A stretch of DNA of 64,000 nt from Streptomyces sp. NBC_01275. Its GTDB lineage: Bacteria > Actinomycetota > Actinomycetes > Streptomycetales > Streptomycetaceae. The DNA lies in the NCBI RefSeq assembly GCF_026340655.1, contig NZ_JAPEOZ010000001.1, forward strand, positions 9,486,001-9,550,000, read 5' to 3'. Positions 42,761 through 51,511 of this stretch are shown here, piece by piece; the stretch's first letter is position 1, and every line of letters begins with the position of its first letter. The notes under the pieces are model-generated. The model worked only from the letters and a program-made list of their open reading frames with translations. It was not told the DNA's origin and ran no database searches. Made by a program: the position numbers and the translations under genes.

Positions 42761-43750
42761 TCATTGCGGCAGCAGTTCGTCGGCCCGTTCGGCGACCTCA
42801 TGCCGTAGGGCGGTCCATATGGCGCGTACGGCGGGGTGCGTCACGGCCTCGCGGCGGACGGCCAGGGTGATGGGGAGCCGGATGTCGATCTCGTCGGCGA
42901 GTAGTCGGCGCAGTTGTGTCCGCCGGGTCAGGAAGGCCGGCAGGACGCCGATGCCGGCGCCCTGCCGGGTGGCTTCGAGCTGGGCGAAGACGTTCGTCGA
43001 GGAGAAGGCCGGGGTCATGCCGGGAAGGTGGCGTTCGATGTCGAGGTCGCCGACCTGCAGCATCGACTCGATGTAGAAGATGAGCGGGTGCTCGCGCAGC
43101 TCGGCCGCCGTCTCCGGCCGGCCGTATTCGGTGAGGTAGTCGTCACTGGCGTAGAGCCCCAGCGTGTAGTCGGTGAGGTGCTCGGTCACCAGGCGGCTGC
43201 TGGCGGGAGTGCCGATGACGAGAGCGAGATCGAAACCGGACGGGCGCAGGGCGAGCTGGCGTGTCGCGGTGATGAGTTCGACCTGGAGCCGGGGGTGCCG
43301 GCGGCGTACCCGTACGAGGGCGGGTGTGGCGAAGGCGGTGCCGAAGCCGTCGGGCGCGCTGACGCGCACCGTGCCGTGCAGGGACGGCGAGTCCTGGCCC
43401 GCCACGGTGTCGACGACGCGGTCGATGGCCTCCTCGATCGCGCGTGCGTTCTCCGAAACGGCTCTGCCGATGTCCGTCAGGGTCCATCCCTCAGTGCCCC
43501 GTTCGATGAGGCGCATGCCGATGTTCTTCTCCAATGCCGCGATTCGGCGGGACACGGTGGTGTGATCCACGCCGAGTGCGTCGGCGGCGGTCACCAGGCG
43601 TCCGGTACGGGACAGCGCGAGCAGGTAGCGCAGATCGTCCGCGCGGAGTTTGCGCGGATCGACGGAGCTATGGGAGCCAGCCGGCTGCGGGGCGGGGTTC
43701 TCGTCCGGGGAGCGGGGGTGCACGGCCCGACCGTATCTGCATTTCTGCAC
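42761..43750 (-). CDS. LysR family transcriptional regulator
   Basis: A LysR-type regulator: N-terminal winged helix (LRYLLALSRTGRLVTAADALGVDHTTVSRRIAALEK; residues about 40-75) and a periplasmic-binding-like sensor from VRVSAPDGFG. The farthest ATG (43750) gives 329 residues; a GTG at 43723 would remove nine residues. It is divergent from the iron-dependent dehydrogenase and CoA hydrolase pair, the usual arrangement for LysR regulators and their targets; a TTGCA-N13-TGCAA motif lies between the genes. Confidence 0.87.
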   Translation of the reverse strand: MQKCRYGRAVHPRSPDENPAPQPAGSHSSVDPRKLRADDLRYLLALSRTGRLVTAADALGVDHTTVSRRIAALEKNIGMRLIERGTEGWTLTDIGRAVSENARAIEEAIDRVVDTVAGQDSPSLHGTVRVSAPDGFGTAFATPALVRVRRRHPRLQVELITATRQLALRPSGFDLALVIGTPASSRLVTEHLTDYTLGLYASDDYLTEYGRPETAAELREHPLIFYIESMLQVGDLDIERHLPGMTPAFSSTNVFAQLEATRQGAGIGVLPAFLTRRTQLRRLLADEIDIRLPITLAVRREAVTHPAVRAIWTALRHEVAERADELLPQ

Positions 43751-43776
43751 AGTGGGTGTGCGCCACTGGTGGTTGA

Positions 43777-43799
43777 TTGCACACGGTGCGGGACTGCAA
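43777..43799. promoter_or_regulatory. LysR box candidate
   Basis: TTGCA (43777-43781) and TGCAA (43795-43799) are inverted copies 13 bp apart, an interrupted dyad of the T-N11-A kind. It is 50 bp before the dehydrogenase ATG and 27 bp before the farthest LysR start. A second TGCA-N4-TGCA element is at about 43738-43749. Confidence 0.5.
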
Positions 43800-43849
43800 A
43801 GTCAGGGCAGTGGGCGCGACGCCCCGCCGTTCTTGCCGAAAGGGCCGCC

Positions 43850-45010
43850 ATGGTTGCCAGCCTTTCCCTCCCGCGGATCCTGCGTGTCGGCGGCGGTGCC
43901 GTCGGCGAGCTGGGTGACGTCGTCCGGGAGCTGGGCCTGCGCCGACCGTTGCTGGTGACGGACGCGTTCCTCGCCGGGACCGGTGCGGCGGAACGACTGA
44001 TGGCGACGCTGAGGGATGCCGGACTGCAGCCGCGCCTGTTCGCCGGCACCGTCCCGGATCCGACGACCGACTCGCTCGACGCGGGCCTGGCCGTGCTGCG
44101 GGAACACGGGGCGGACTCGGTGATCGGATTCGGCGGCGGCAGCCCGATGGACACCGCCAAGGCCCTCGGCCTGCTGGGCGTCCAGGGCGGCCGGATGCGG
44201 GACCACAAGGCCCCGCACACCAGCCTCGGCCCGGCGCTCCCGGTGATCGCAGTCCCGACGACCGCGGGCAGCGGCTCGGAGGCCACTCAGTTCACCGTCA
44301 TCACCGACAGCGCCACGGACGAGAAGATGCTCTGCGCGGGGCCGGCGTTCCTGCCGGTCGCCGCCGTCGTCGACTTCCAACTTACGCTGTCGATGCCGGC
44401 CCGGCTGACCGCCGACACCGGCGTCGACGCGCTCACCCATGCCGTCGAGGCGTACGTGAGCCGCAAGGCCAATCCGTTCTCCGACGGCCTTGCCCTGAAC
44501 GCGATCCGGACCATCGGCCATCACCTCCGCCGCGTCTACGCCGACGGGGGAGACCTCGAGGCCCGCGAGGCGATGATGCTCGCCGCGACCCAGGCCGGCA
44601 TCGCCTTCTCCAACTCCAGCGTGGCGCTCGTGCACGGCATGAGCCGTCCGATCGGCGCCCACTTCCACGTCGCCCACGGTCTGTCGAACGCGATGCTCTT
44701 CCCCGCGGTGACCGCGTTCTCCGTGCCCGCCGCCGAGAGCCGGTACGCCGACTGCGCCCGCGCGCTGGGAGCCGCCACCGACGCCGACAGCGACTCCTCG
44801 GCCGCCGATAAGCTCGTGGAGGCGCTCCGAGCCCTGTGTCAGGATCTCGAGGTGCCCACCCCCCAAGCCCACGGCATCGGCAAGGACGAGTGGTTCCGCC
44901 TGTTGCCCCTCATGGCCGTGCAGGCACTCGCGTCCGGATCCCCCGCCAACAACCCCGTCGTACCCACCGTGGACGAGATCCAGGATCTCTACGCGCAGAT
45001 CTACGCCTGA
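43850..45010 (+). CDS. iron-containing alcohol dehydrogenase (maleylacetate-reductase-like)
   Basis: A 386-residue group III dehydrogenase. NAD(P) loop GFGGGSPMDTAKAL, VPTTAGSGSEATQF, and the metal ligands in order: Asp and His of TGVDALTHAVEAYV, His of LVHGMSRPIGAHFHV and His of VAHGLSNAML. It would oxidise an alcohol or reduce a carbonyl such as maleylacetate or a semialdehyde. Start at the ATG at 43850, GCCGCC just before it, with AAAGGGC upstream. Followed 64 bp later by a CoA hydrolase gene, likely co-transcribed. Confidence 0.87.
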   Translation: MVASLSLPRILRVGGGAVGELGDVVRELGLRRPLLVTDAFLAGTGAAERLMATLRDAGLQPRLFAGTVPDPTTDSLDAGLAVLREHGADSVIGFGGGSPMDTAKALGLLGVQGGRMRDHKAPHTSLGPALPVIAVPTTAGSGSEATQFTVITDSATDEKMLCAGPAFLPVAAVVDFQLTLSMPARLTADTGVDALTHAVEAYVSRKANPFSDGLALNAIRTIGHHLRRVYADGGDLEAREAMMLAATQAGIAFSNSSVALVHGMSRPIGAHFHVAHGLSNAMLFPAVTAFSVPAAESRYADCARALGAATDADSDSSAADKLVEALRALCQDLEVPTPQAHGIGKDEWFRLLPLMAVQALASGSPANNPVVPTVDEIQDLYAQIYA

Positions 45011-45074
45011 TCCGGCGAGTGAGGAACGTGATGGCCACGACAGCAGGTCCGCGCGGTTGGCGAGGTGACGACCG

Positions 45075-46085
45075 ATGACTGACACCGCAGCGGTCGAGAT
45101 TCTCGCCGACGTCCATCGGGGCGTCGGCCGGATCCTGCTGAACCGGCCCAAGGCGCTCAACGCCCTGACGACCGGCATGGTCGCCGCCATCGACCGTGTG
45201 CTCGCCGGGTGGGAGCGCACGCCGCTGTCCGCTGTGGTGCTCGCCAGTACCAGCACGAAGGCGTTCTGCGCCGGTGGAGACATCCGTACGATCCGCGAGC
45301 ACAGCCTCGCCGGGGATGCCGAGGCCAGTGAGCGCTTCTTCGCCTCCGAGTACCGGCTCAACGCCCGGATCGCCGAGTATCCCGTGCCGGTCGTGTCGCT
45401 CATCGACGGCGTGTGCATGGGCGGAGGCCTCGGTCTGTCCGTCCACGGCAGCTTCCGCGTCGTCACCGAGCGCGCGGTGCTGGCGATGCCGGAGACCGGG
45501 ATCGGGTTCTTTCCGGACGTCGGGGCCAGCTACTTCCTGCCGAGGCTGCCCGGCGCGGTCGGCATGTACCTGGGACTGACCGGGCACCGGCTCGACGCGG
45601 CCGACGCCCTGTACACGGGTCTGGCCACGCACTTCGTCCCCGCGGACGGGCTCGACGCGGTCGGGGACGCCCTGGCCGACAACCCCGGCGCCCCGGTGGA
45701 CGTCGTCCTGAACCGCCTTGCCGACCGTTCCCCGGTGGCGGGCAGCGGGCTGGCGGGGGTACGCGGGGACGTGGACTGGGCGTTCGGCGCGCCGGCCCTC
45801 GGTGAGATCGAGAAACGCCTGCGCCACCTCGACACCCCCTGGGCGGCAGCCGCGCTGGCCGACTTGGAGTCCGCCTCGCCGCAGAGCCTGGAGATCACTC
45901 ACGCCCTGCTGGCCCGGGGCAGGCAGCACACGTTGCGCGAGTGCCTGGCCGCCGAACTCGCCCTCACGCGCACGACCATCCGCACGCCGGACTTCCTGGA
46001 GGGCGTCCGTGCGGCCCTGGTCGACAAGGACCGTACTCCCCACTGGCGACGTGCGTCGCTCGACGGACGGACGCTGCCGTCCTGA
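45075..46085 (+). CDS. 3-hydroxyisobutyryl-CoA hydrolase-like crotonase
   Basis: A 336-residue crotonase-fold protein. LNRPKALNALTTGM opens the fold; STKAFCAGGDIRTI, MGGGLGLSVHG and MPETGIGFFPDVGASYFL are the blocks that distinguish 3-hydroxyisobutyryl-CoA hydrolases from hydratases. The role is valine or branched-acid catabolism, releasing a hydroxyacid that an adjacent alcohol dehydrogenase could oxidise to the semialdehyde, which fits the neighbour at 43850. The ATG follows GGCGAGGTGACG. Confidence 0.83.
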   Translation: MTDTAAVEILADVHRGVGRILLNRPKALNALTTGMVAAIDRVLAGWERTPLSAVVLASTSTKAFCAGGDIRTIREHSLAGDAEASERFFASEYRLNARIAEYPVPVVSLIDGVCMGGGLGLSVHGSFRVVTERAVLAMPETGIGFFPDVGASYFLPRLPGAVGMYLGLTGHRLDAADALYTGLATHFVPADGLDAVGDALADNPGAPVDVVLNRLADRSPVAGSGLAGVRGDVDWAFGAPALGEIEKRLRHLDTPWAAAALADLESASPQSLEITHALLARGRQHTLRECLAAELALTRTTIRTPDFLEGVRAALVDKDRTPHWRRASLDGRTLPS

Positions 46086-46332
46086 ACATGTTTGCCCACG
46101 CATGCGTGGCGGTCCGTCCGCCGTGATCACACTCCTGACACGTTACGGGTGCGAGGGCTTGACCACGGCTCGGGGCGCCGTAGAGCTGTGTCGCGAGCCA
46201 TTTGGCGTGCGGAATGGCACCGGGACGCCGACAGCGGCGGCTCTGCGCGACCGTAGTCGCCATCGGATCGCCGACGGCGTCGTCGCCCCTCCGGTGACCG
46301 TGCCGGACGGAGCGTCTGTGACCGGCACGGTC

Positions 46333-47346
46333 TCAGTTGTTGTAGGGCGCCATGGAGACCACGACCTTGCCGGCCTTGGTGCGGCCCTGCTCGACGTGCG
46401 CCATCGCCTCGAGCGTCCGGTCGAACGGGAAGGTGCTGTCGATGACCGGGCGGAGTTTCCCGCTGTCGTAGAGGGCGCCGAGTTTGCGCAGCTGGGAGCC
46501 GTTGGCCTGCATGAAGAAGAACTGGTAGCGCACGCCCAGCGCCTTGGCCTGCTTGCGCACCTTGCGGCTGAGCGTGTTCATGACCAGGCCCAGGAAGGAG
46601 GGGGCGCCGAGCTGCTTGGCGAAGCCGGCGTCCGGCGGGCCGACGACACTGATGGCCAGGCCGCCGGGCTTCAGCACGGTCAGCGACTTCTCGAGGTTCG
46701 CTCCGCCCAGGGAGTCCAGCACGAGGTCGTAGCCGGACAGCACCTTCGAGAAGTCTTCCTTGGTGTAGTCGACGACGACGTCGGCGCCGAGGCTCCTGAC
46801 CAGCTTCTCCGTGTCGGTGCTCGTGGTCGTGGCGACGGTGGCGCCGAGGTGCTTGGCGAGCTGGATGACCGTGGAGCCGAGGCCACCGGCGCCGGCGTGG
46901 ATGAGCACCTTCTGCCCCGGCTTCACGCGGGCGCGGGCGACGAGAATCTGCCAGGCGGCCAGGGCCACCAGCGGGACCGCGGCCGCCTCCTGGAGGGTGA
47001 GGGAGGCCGGCTTGGGTGCGACGTCGTCCATGTCGATCGCGATGAACTCCGCGAAGCCTCCGATCCGCAGGTCGCGCGGACGGGCGTAGACCTCGTCGCC
47101 GACTTCGATGCCGTGTACGGCGGAGCCGACCCGGGTCACGACGCCGGCCACGTCGTGGCCCAGCACGAACGGAGCCTTGTACTTCAGGATCTGCTTGAAC
47201 TCCCCGTTGCGGACCATCTTGTCCAGCGGGTTGATGCTGGCGGCGCTCACTTTGACCAGGACGTCACGGTCTCCGACCGTGGGCTCGGGTACCACTGCGG
47301 CGCGCGCGCCGTCCTTGCCGTACTTCTCGACGACGAATGCCTTCAT
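46333..47346 (-). CDS. NADP-dependent medium-chain oxidoreductase, quinone-oxidoreductase-like
   Basis: A 337-residue MDR protein without the structural zinc cysteines. GroES-like N-domain (VSAASINPLDKMVRNGEFK), NADPH loop HAGAGGLGSTVIQLAKHLGA, and DLVLDSLGGANLEKSL. Likely reduces quinones or enones with NADPH. It is divergent from the HxlR gene at 47510, and the CTGAGT-N12-ACTCAG palindrome lies in the 163-bp gap. The pairing recalls QorR-Qor2 of Corynebacterium, a quinone/thiol-responsive DUF24 (HxlR) regulator and its oxidoreductase. Confidence 0.86.
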   Translation of the reverse strand: MKAFVVEKYGKDGARAAVVPEPTVGDRDVLVKVSAASINPLDKMVRNGEFKQILKYKAPFVLGHDVAGVVTRVGSAVHGIEVGDEVYARPRDLRIGGFAEFIAIDMDDVAPKPASLTLQEAAAVPLVALAAWQILVARARVKPGQKVLIHAGAGGLGSTVIQLAKHLGATVATTTSTDTEKLVRSLGADVVVDYTKEDFSKVLSGYDLVLDSLGGANLEKSLTVLKPGGLAISVVGPPDAGFAKQLGAPSFLGLVMNTLSRKVRKQAKALGVRYQFFFMQANGSQLRKLGALYDSGKLRPVIDSTFPFDRTLEAMAHVEQGRTKAGKVVVSMAPYNN

Positions 47347-47463
47347 GTCGGCCGCCTTTCTGCGTGGGTTTGCCGGTGGTCGATCTGATTCTTCGGGCAG
47401 GTCCCCCTGCGCGCCCGTTTCTCGCGTACGGCCGGGTTGATGTGCTGATCATGACGCTACCTA

Positions 47464-47487
47464 CTGAGTATAGAAAAGTAAACTCAG
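47464..47487. promoter_or_regulatory. HxlR operator candidate CTGAGT-N12-ACTCAG (copy 1)
   Basis: CTGAGT (47464-47469) and ACTCAG (47482-47487) are exact inverted copies 12 bp apart with TATAGAAAAGTAA-like AT-rich sequence inside. The same arrangement with nearly the same spacer lies before the paralogous HxlR gene (62381-62403). Confidence 0.7.
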
Positions 47488-47509
47488 ATGAGCTGAGATC
47501 ACCCCCCCC

Positions 47510-48019
47510 ATGGATGCGAGGACTGAAGCTCTTCGGGGCGCGGGCATGGACCCCCGTCCCGACCCGGACATGTCGAACTGCTCGATTGCCCGGACCCTTG
47601 AGGTCGTCGGTGGGAAGTGGACGATCCTGATCCTGTGTGAGGTCTGGTACGGCTCGTCCCGGTTCAGCGACTTCGAACGCGTCCTCGGCTGTTCTCGCAA
47701 CCTCCTCGCGGCGCGGCTCCGGATGCTGGTGAAGGAAGGGATTCTGGCCACCGAGACCTCCAGGAAACCGGGCTCGCGGAGCCGGCCGAAGTACGAGATC
47801 ACACCCAAGGGTGTGGATCTGGTCCCGGCGGTGATGGGGCTCCTGCGGTGGGGCGACCGTTGCCGCGCTGACCCGGAAGGCCCGGCCGGACTGTCGCGAC
47901 ATCGGGGATGGGGCGTGCACGTCGACGCCCAGATCCGCTGCGCACGGGGCCGCGCCGTGCAGGCGGAAGACATCGAGAGCGTCCCCGTCCCCGCATTTCG
48001 CATGGGGCTCGCCGAGTGA
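47510..48019 (+). CDS. HxlR (DUF24) family regulator, paralogue A
   Basis: 169 residues; about 75 percent identical by eye to the protein at 62425-62934. Conserved N-terminal Cys in MSNCSIARTLEVVGGKWTIL, the position used as redox/electrophile sensor in HypR-, YodB- and QorR-type proteins. The winged helix covers SRFSDFERVLGCSRNLLAARLRMLV with the wing SRSRPKYEITPKG. The C-terminal 40 residues go beyond the minimal domain and contain another Cys (QIRCARGR). The start has no clear ribosome site, only a C-rich run, so a leaderless mRNA or an internal start (Met13 or later) is possible. Confidence 0.86.
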   Translation: MDARTEALRGAGMDPRPDPDMSNCSIARTLEVVGGKWTILILCEVWYGSSRFSDFERVLGCSRNLLAARLRMLVKEGILATETSRKPGSRSRPKYEITPKGVDLVPAVMGLLRWGDRCRADPEGPAGLSRHRGWGVHVDAQIRCARGRAVQAEDIESVPVPAFRMGLAE

Positions 48020-48075
48020 GCTGAGCGCGGTTGCGCCAGGTACTCCTGGTGATTCAGTCTGCCGGTGGGTTCAGG

Positions 48076-48215
48076 CCGTCGGGGTGTCGCCGCTCCGCCT
48101 GCTGCGAGCTTGGTGGGGGCGGACCTCGGTGCGGTTGTCGCGGCGGGACGTGGAGCGCCGGTGGCGGTTGCGGTCGGGGAGCGGTGCAGGAAGCGCAGGG
48201 CGCACATGCCCGCTC
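48076..48215 (-). pseudogene. CGNR regulator remnant (zinc-finger end, degraded)
   Basis: MCALRFLHRSP, a frame change, then RRSTSRRDNRTEVRPHQARS aligns with the C-terminus of the CGNR protein at 62951 (CALRFLDRSP ... CSMSRCGNRTKVRLHQARTR). Both zinc cysteines of the second pair are lost (CSMSRC has become RSTSRR), and everything before is absent. It occupies the same place after HxlR paralogue A that the intact CGNR gene has after paralogue B. Confidence 0.72.
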
Positions 48216-48248
48216 ACCCGTGGCGCTGGCCCCAGCCGAATCCCCGTC

Positions 48249-48827
48249 TCAGGATTCCGGGTCAAGGCCCTGTGAGGTAGTCAGGGCTTTGTGGGTCGAT
48301 TCCAGGATCTTCTCCGACAGTTCGGTGCCCGCTGTGGCCCGGGCAAGCAGGATCGCGCCGACCAGAGTGGCCACCATGGGAAGGCCGTCGTCGGCGTCCG
48401 CAGACAGCCACCCGGCGAATTCCTGGACTCCGGCTGCGTAGGTTTCGCGCACCTCCCCGCCTGTGGGCTCGCGAGCCATGTCCCCTGCGAATCCGGCGGT
48501 GGGGCAACCGGTGCCGGGCTGGTCGCGGTGCTCGGCCGACAGGTAGAAGTCGACGAGGGCGCCGCGCGCGGTGTCGTGATCGCCGTGGGTCGTGTCGAAC
48601 TCTGTCAGGAGTAGGTCAAGGTCCCCGAAAGCGGCTTGGGTCGCCTCGGCGATCAGGGCCTCCTTGGAGGGGAACTGCTTGTAGAAGCCGCCCGTGGTCA
48701 GCCCGATGGACTTCATCAGATCGGCGACGCTGATGCCGTTCACGCCGCGCTCCCGGAAGAGCTGGGAGGCCGCGGCGACCGCGCGCTTTCGGTTCTCGAG
48801 CGCTTGTGCCTGCGAAACGCGACTCAT
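48249..48827 (-). CDS. TetR family regulator with G-x-G-C-P motif
   Basis: 192 residues from the ATG at 48827 (AGGTGAGTG upstream). HTH: GVNGISVADLMKSIGLTTGGFYKQFPSKEAL. The sensor domain contains HRDQPGTGCPTAGF, a cysteine in the same place as in the TetR proteins at 55476 and 61652. Its likely targets are the SDR, ene-reductase and esterase genes downstream of the palindrome at 49191. This resembles electrophile-responsive NemR-type control of an old yellow enzyme, a functional analogy rather than proven homology. Confidence 0.85.
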   Translation of the reverse strand: MSRVSQAQALENRKRAVAAASQLFRERGVNGISVADLMKSIGLTTGGFYKQFPSKEALIAEATQAAFGDLDLLLTEFDTTHGDHDTARGALVDFYLSAEHRDQPGTGCPTAGFAGDMAREPTGGEVRETYAAGVQEFAGWLSADADDGLPMVATLVGAILLARATAGTELSEKILESTHKALTTSQGLDPES

Positions 48828-48842
48828 CACTCACCTGCCCAC

Positions 48843-48866
48843 GATAGATAGTAAAGCGCATCTATC
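48843..48866. promoter_or_regulatory. TetR operator candidate upstream of its own gene
   Basis: GATAGA (48843-48848) and TCTATC (48861-48866) are inverted copies 12 bp apart, 16 bp before the TetR ATG. TCTATC is also in the centre of the palindrome at 49191-49220. Confidence 0.45.
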
Positions 48867-48869
48867 ATA

Positions 48870-49190
48870 TGCGCAGTGCAGGGCGGCCGGCCGCAGTGCC
48901 CTCTTTCCCTACGGCTCTCTCTCGTGGTCGCAAGGCGAGGAGCTCGTGGGCCCGCGTCCGGACCGGCGGCGACTTCCGACCGTGCGATGCCTCCGTTCCG
49001 GGGCGCGGCTGCGGGAGGGCGCCGATGTGAAATCTCGTGGAGCGCATCCGTCCATGGCGACCATGCGCCCGAGGAGTACCCGTCCGGACCTGATCGACTG
49101 CCGACCCTGTGGCCGCGCGTCTGCACGTCGAGCAAGTCTCCGACTCCGACCGTGGGCAGTGGCTGACGACGTCGAGGCCGTTGACTGGAT
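48870..49190. other. 320 bp between TetR and the SDR operator, no assigned gene
   Basis: A plus-strand stretch reading LFPYGSLSWSQGEELVGPRP (about 48905-48965) looks protein-like but was not recognised, and the frame gives no complete gene. The rest shows nothing. Confidence 0.4.
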
Positions 49191-49220
49191 CGCTTTAGAT
49201 ATCTATCGTAATCTAAAGCG
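49191..49220. promoter_or_regulatory. 30-bp perfect inverted repeat upstream of the SDR
   Basis: CGCTTTAGAT (49191-49200) and ATCTAAAGCG (49211-49220) are exact inverted copies, 10 bp apart, 54 bp before the SDR ATG. The centre ATCTATCGTA contains TCTATC, also present in front of the TetR gene. Probably the operator that controls SDR, ene-reductase and esterase. Confidence 0.65.
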
Positions 49221-49274
49221 GGGCCGACGGTTTGGCCCCTACTCATCCGCCACACCAGAAATGAGATCGACCCC

Positions 49275-50066
49275 ATGACCACGCAGAACAAGAGCGCCGT
49301 CGTCACCGGTGCGTCCGCAGGCCTGGGTACCGCCTATGCGCAGCGGCTTGCCGACCGGGGCTACGACCTGATCCTGGTGGCCCGGAACACCGCGCGGCTG
49401 GAGACGCTGGCGTCGGACATCCGCAGCCGCACGGGCCGAGCGGTGGACGTCGTCACCGCCGACCTCACCGATGCGGCGCAGATCTCCGTGGTCGAGGAGC
49501 GTCTGCGGACCGACGAGAGCGTCGAGGTGCTGATCAACAACGCCGGCGGGGGGCTGTTCACCCCCCTGGCAACCTCCGACGCTGCGGCCTCCGAGGCGCT
49601 GATCAACCTCAACGTGACCTCGCTGACCAGGCTGACCACCGCGGTCCTGCCGGGCCTGACGGCCCGTGGACGCGGCACCGTGGTGAACGTCTCCTCCGCC
49701 CTGGCTCTCAACATCCTGCCCGTCAGCGCCGTCTACAGCGGCACCAAGAGCTACGTGCTGACGTTCACCCAGGCCCTGCAGCAGGAGCTCGCCGAGAGCC
49801 CCGTCGTGGTGCAGGCCGTGCTGCCGGGCGCTGTCCGCACGGAGTTCTGGGACGGCTCCGGCGCCGACCTCGGGGCGTTTCCCGACGAGTGGATCATGAG
49901 TGCGGACGACGTCGTCGACGCGGCGCTCGCCGGCCTCGACGCCGGGGAGCCGGTCACCATCCCGTCACTGCCCCGGATCAGCGACTGGGAGTCGTTCGAG
50001 AAGGCGCGTCAGACGCTCGTCCCGAACCTGTCGCTGAGGGTCCCGGCCGATCGCTACCGCGGCTGA
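49275..50066 (+). CDS. short-chain dehydrogenase/reductase
   Basis: A 263-residue SDR of the classical oxidoreductase group: TGASAGLGTAYAQRL cofactor loop (from residue 12), NNAGGGLF, catalytic Ser in VNVSSALAL and Tyr-Lys in VYSGTKSY. NADP preference is suggested by the basic residues after the second strand (ARNTARLE). ATG at 49275 follows GAGATCGACCCC. First gene after the palindrome; the ene-reductase follows after 320 bp. Confidence 0.87.
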   Translation: MTTQNKSAVVTGASAGLGTAYAQRLADRGYDLILVARNTARLETLASDIRSRTGRAVDVVTADLTDAAQISVVEERLRTDESVEVLINNAGGGLFTPLATSDAAASEALINLNVTSLTRLTTAVLPGLTARGRGTVVNVSSALALNILPVSAVYSGTKSYVLTFTQALQQELAESPVVVQAVLPGAVRTEFWDGSGADLGAFPDEWIMSADDVVDAALAGLDAGEPVTIPSLPRISDWESFEKARQTLVPNLSLRVPADRYRG

Positions 50067-50386
50067 CCGCCGCTCCGACTCCGGTGCGGAGTCCTGTCGG
50101 ACAACGGTGCGGCCGCTGCCGCACACGACCGATGCGTCCTGGGGCGTGGGTGAAGACCGACGCACTCGGCGTCCTCCCTCCTGGACGCACAGCCGGGGCC
50201 CAGCCCTCCAATGGCGGCGGTCATGAGCGCGGCAAGCGCCTCCGCACCGTCGACTGCCCCTCCGCGCGGTCTGCCTTCCACGGTGGAAGGTCACCAGGCC
50301 CTTCCGGCCGGTCACCGGTCACGCGCCACTCGCGGCAGCCTGCCACCCCGCAACTCTCTCTCACCCTTTGTTTTGAGGAAACATCC
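50067..50386. other. 320-bp gap between SDR and ene-reductase genes
   Basis: No reading frame with family features. The stretch just before the next gene carries a good ribosome site (TTTTGAGGAA). The gap is long for an operon, so the ene-reductase may have its own promoter here, but no clear operator was seen. Confidence 0.5.
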
Positions 50387-51448
50387 ATGTTTAACGCCCT
50401 GTGGAACCCGATCGTCGCCGGGGACATCTCCCTGCCGCACCGGCTCGCGATGGCCCCCATGACGCGGGACCGGTCCACCCCGGAAGGCATACCCACCGAG
50501 CTGAACGCCGAGTACTACGCCCAGCGTGCCTCGCACGCCCTCATCATCACCGAGGGCACCCAGCCCAACGCCGACGGGCAGGGCTACCTGCTCACCCCCG
50601 GCATCTACTCCGAGGAACACATCGCGGGCTGGCGCAAGGTCACCGACGCCGTGCACGGTGTCGACGGACGCATCGTCATCCAGCTCATGCACGCCGGACG
50701 GATGTCCCACCCCGACAACACCCCGCACCACCGGCAGCCGGTCGCCCCCTCTCCGGTCCAGCCGGCGGGCGACATGTTCACCCCGTCCGGCCTTCAGGAG
50801 ATGCCGGTACCGCGCGAGCTGGCCACCGAGGAGGTCGCCGCGACGGTCCAGGACTTCCGGCGCGCCGCGGCGGCCGCCATCGCGGCCGGCGCCGACGGCG
50901 TCGAGATCCACAGCGCCAACGGCTACCTCGTGCACCAGTTCCTCGCCAACAACACCAACCAGCGCACGGACCGCTACGGCGGCTCCGTCGACAACCGCAT
51001 CCGCTTCGCCGTCGAGATCGCCACCGCCGTGGCCGATGAGATCGGCGCCGGCCGCACCGGCCTCCGGATCTCTCCCGGCAACCCGTTCAACGACATCGCG
51101 GAGAGCGACACCCACGAGCTGTACCCGGCGCTCGTGCGCGCCCTCGCCCCGCTCGACCTCGCCTACCTGCACATCGGTCACGGCGGCGACGACGAACTCC
51201 TGCACACTCTCCGCAAGTTGTGGCCGAGCACCTTGGTTCTCAACCGGGCCGGCACCGACATCGCCACCCGCGCGAAGGACATCGAAGACGGCTTGGCCGA
51301 CATCGTCACCGTCGGCGTGATGGCACTCGCCAACCCCGACCTGGTCGAGCGCGTACGCACCGGCGCGCCGCTGAACACCCCCGACCCCGCCACCTTCTAC
51401 GGCGGCGGCGAGGCCGGTTACACCGACTACCCCACCCACACCGCCTGA
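50387..51448 (+). CDS. old yellow enzyme family ene-reductase (NemA-like)
   Basis: A 353-residue FMN TIM-barrel enzyme that reduces activated C=C bonds of enones, nitro compounds or nitrate esters with NADPH. LAMAPMTRDRS is the N-terminal FMN strand; VIQLMHAGRMSHPDN follows; the substrate-binding His-Asn pair is in GVEIHSANGYLVHQFL, with NQRTDRYGGSVDNR after it; FMN phosphate loop DIVTVGVMALANPDL; C-terminal TFYGGGEAGYTDYP. ATG 50387 with GAGGAA 7 nt upstream. A degraded copy of the tail lies at 54925-55045 on the other strand. Confidence 0.92.
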   Translation: MFNALWNPIVAGDISLPHRLAMAPMTRDRSTPEGIPTELNAEYYAQRASHALIITEGTQPNADGQGYLLTPGIYSEEHIAGWRKVTDAVHGVDGRIVIQLMHAGRMSHPDNTPHHRQPVAPSPVQPAGDMFTPSGLQEMPVPRELATEEVAATVQDFRRAAAAAIAAGADGVEIHSANGYLVHQFLANNTNQRTDRYGGSVDNRIRFAVEIATAVADEIGAGRTGLRISPGNPFNDIAESDTHELYPALVRALAPLDLAYLHIGHGGDDELLHTLRKLWPSTLVLNRAGTDIATRAKDIEDGLADIVTVGVMALANPDLVERVRTGAPLNTPDPATFYGGGEAGYTDYPTHTA

Positions 51449-51511
51449 CAAACCCGGGCGACACCGGTCCTGGCGGGCCGGTAAGCCCACATGGCCCCAT
51501 GGAGGTACCAC

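Noticed and set aside
48876..49166. Small plus-strand gene in the TetR-SDR gap
   Set aside because: Protein-like residues occur in part of one frame, but there is no ribosome site, no recognisable family and no conserved start.
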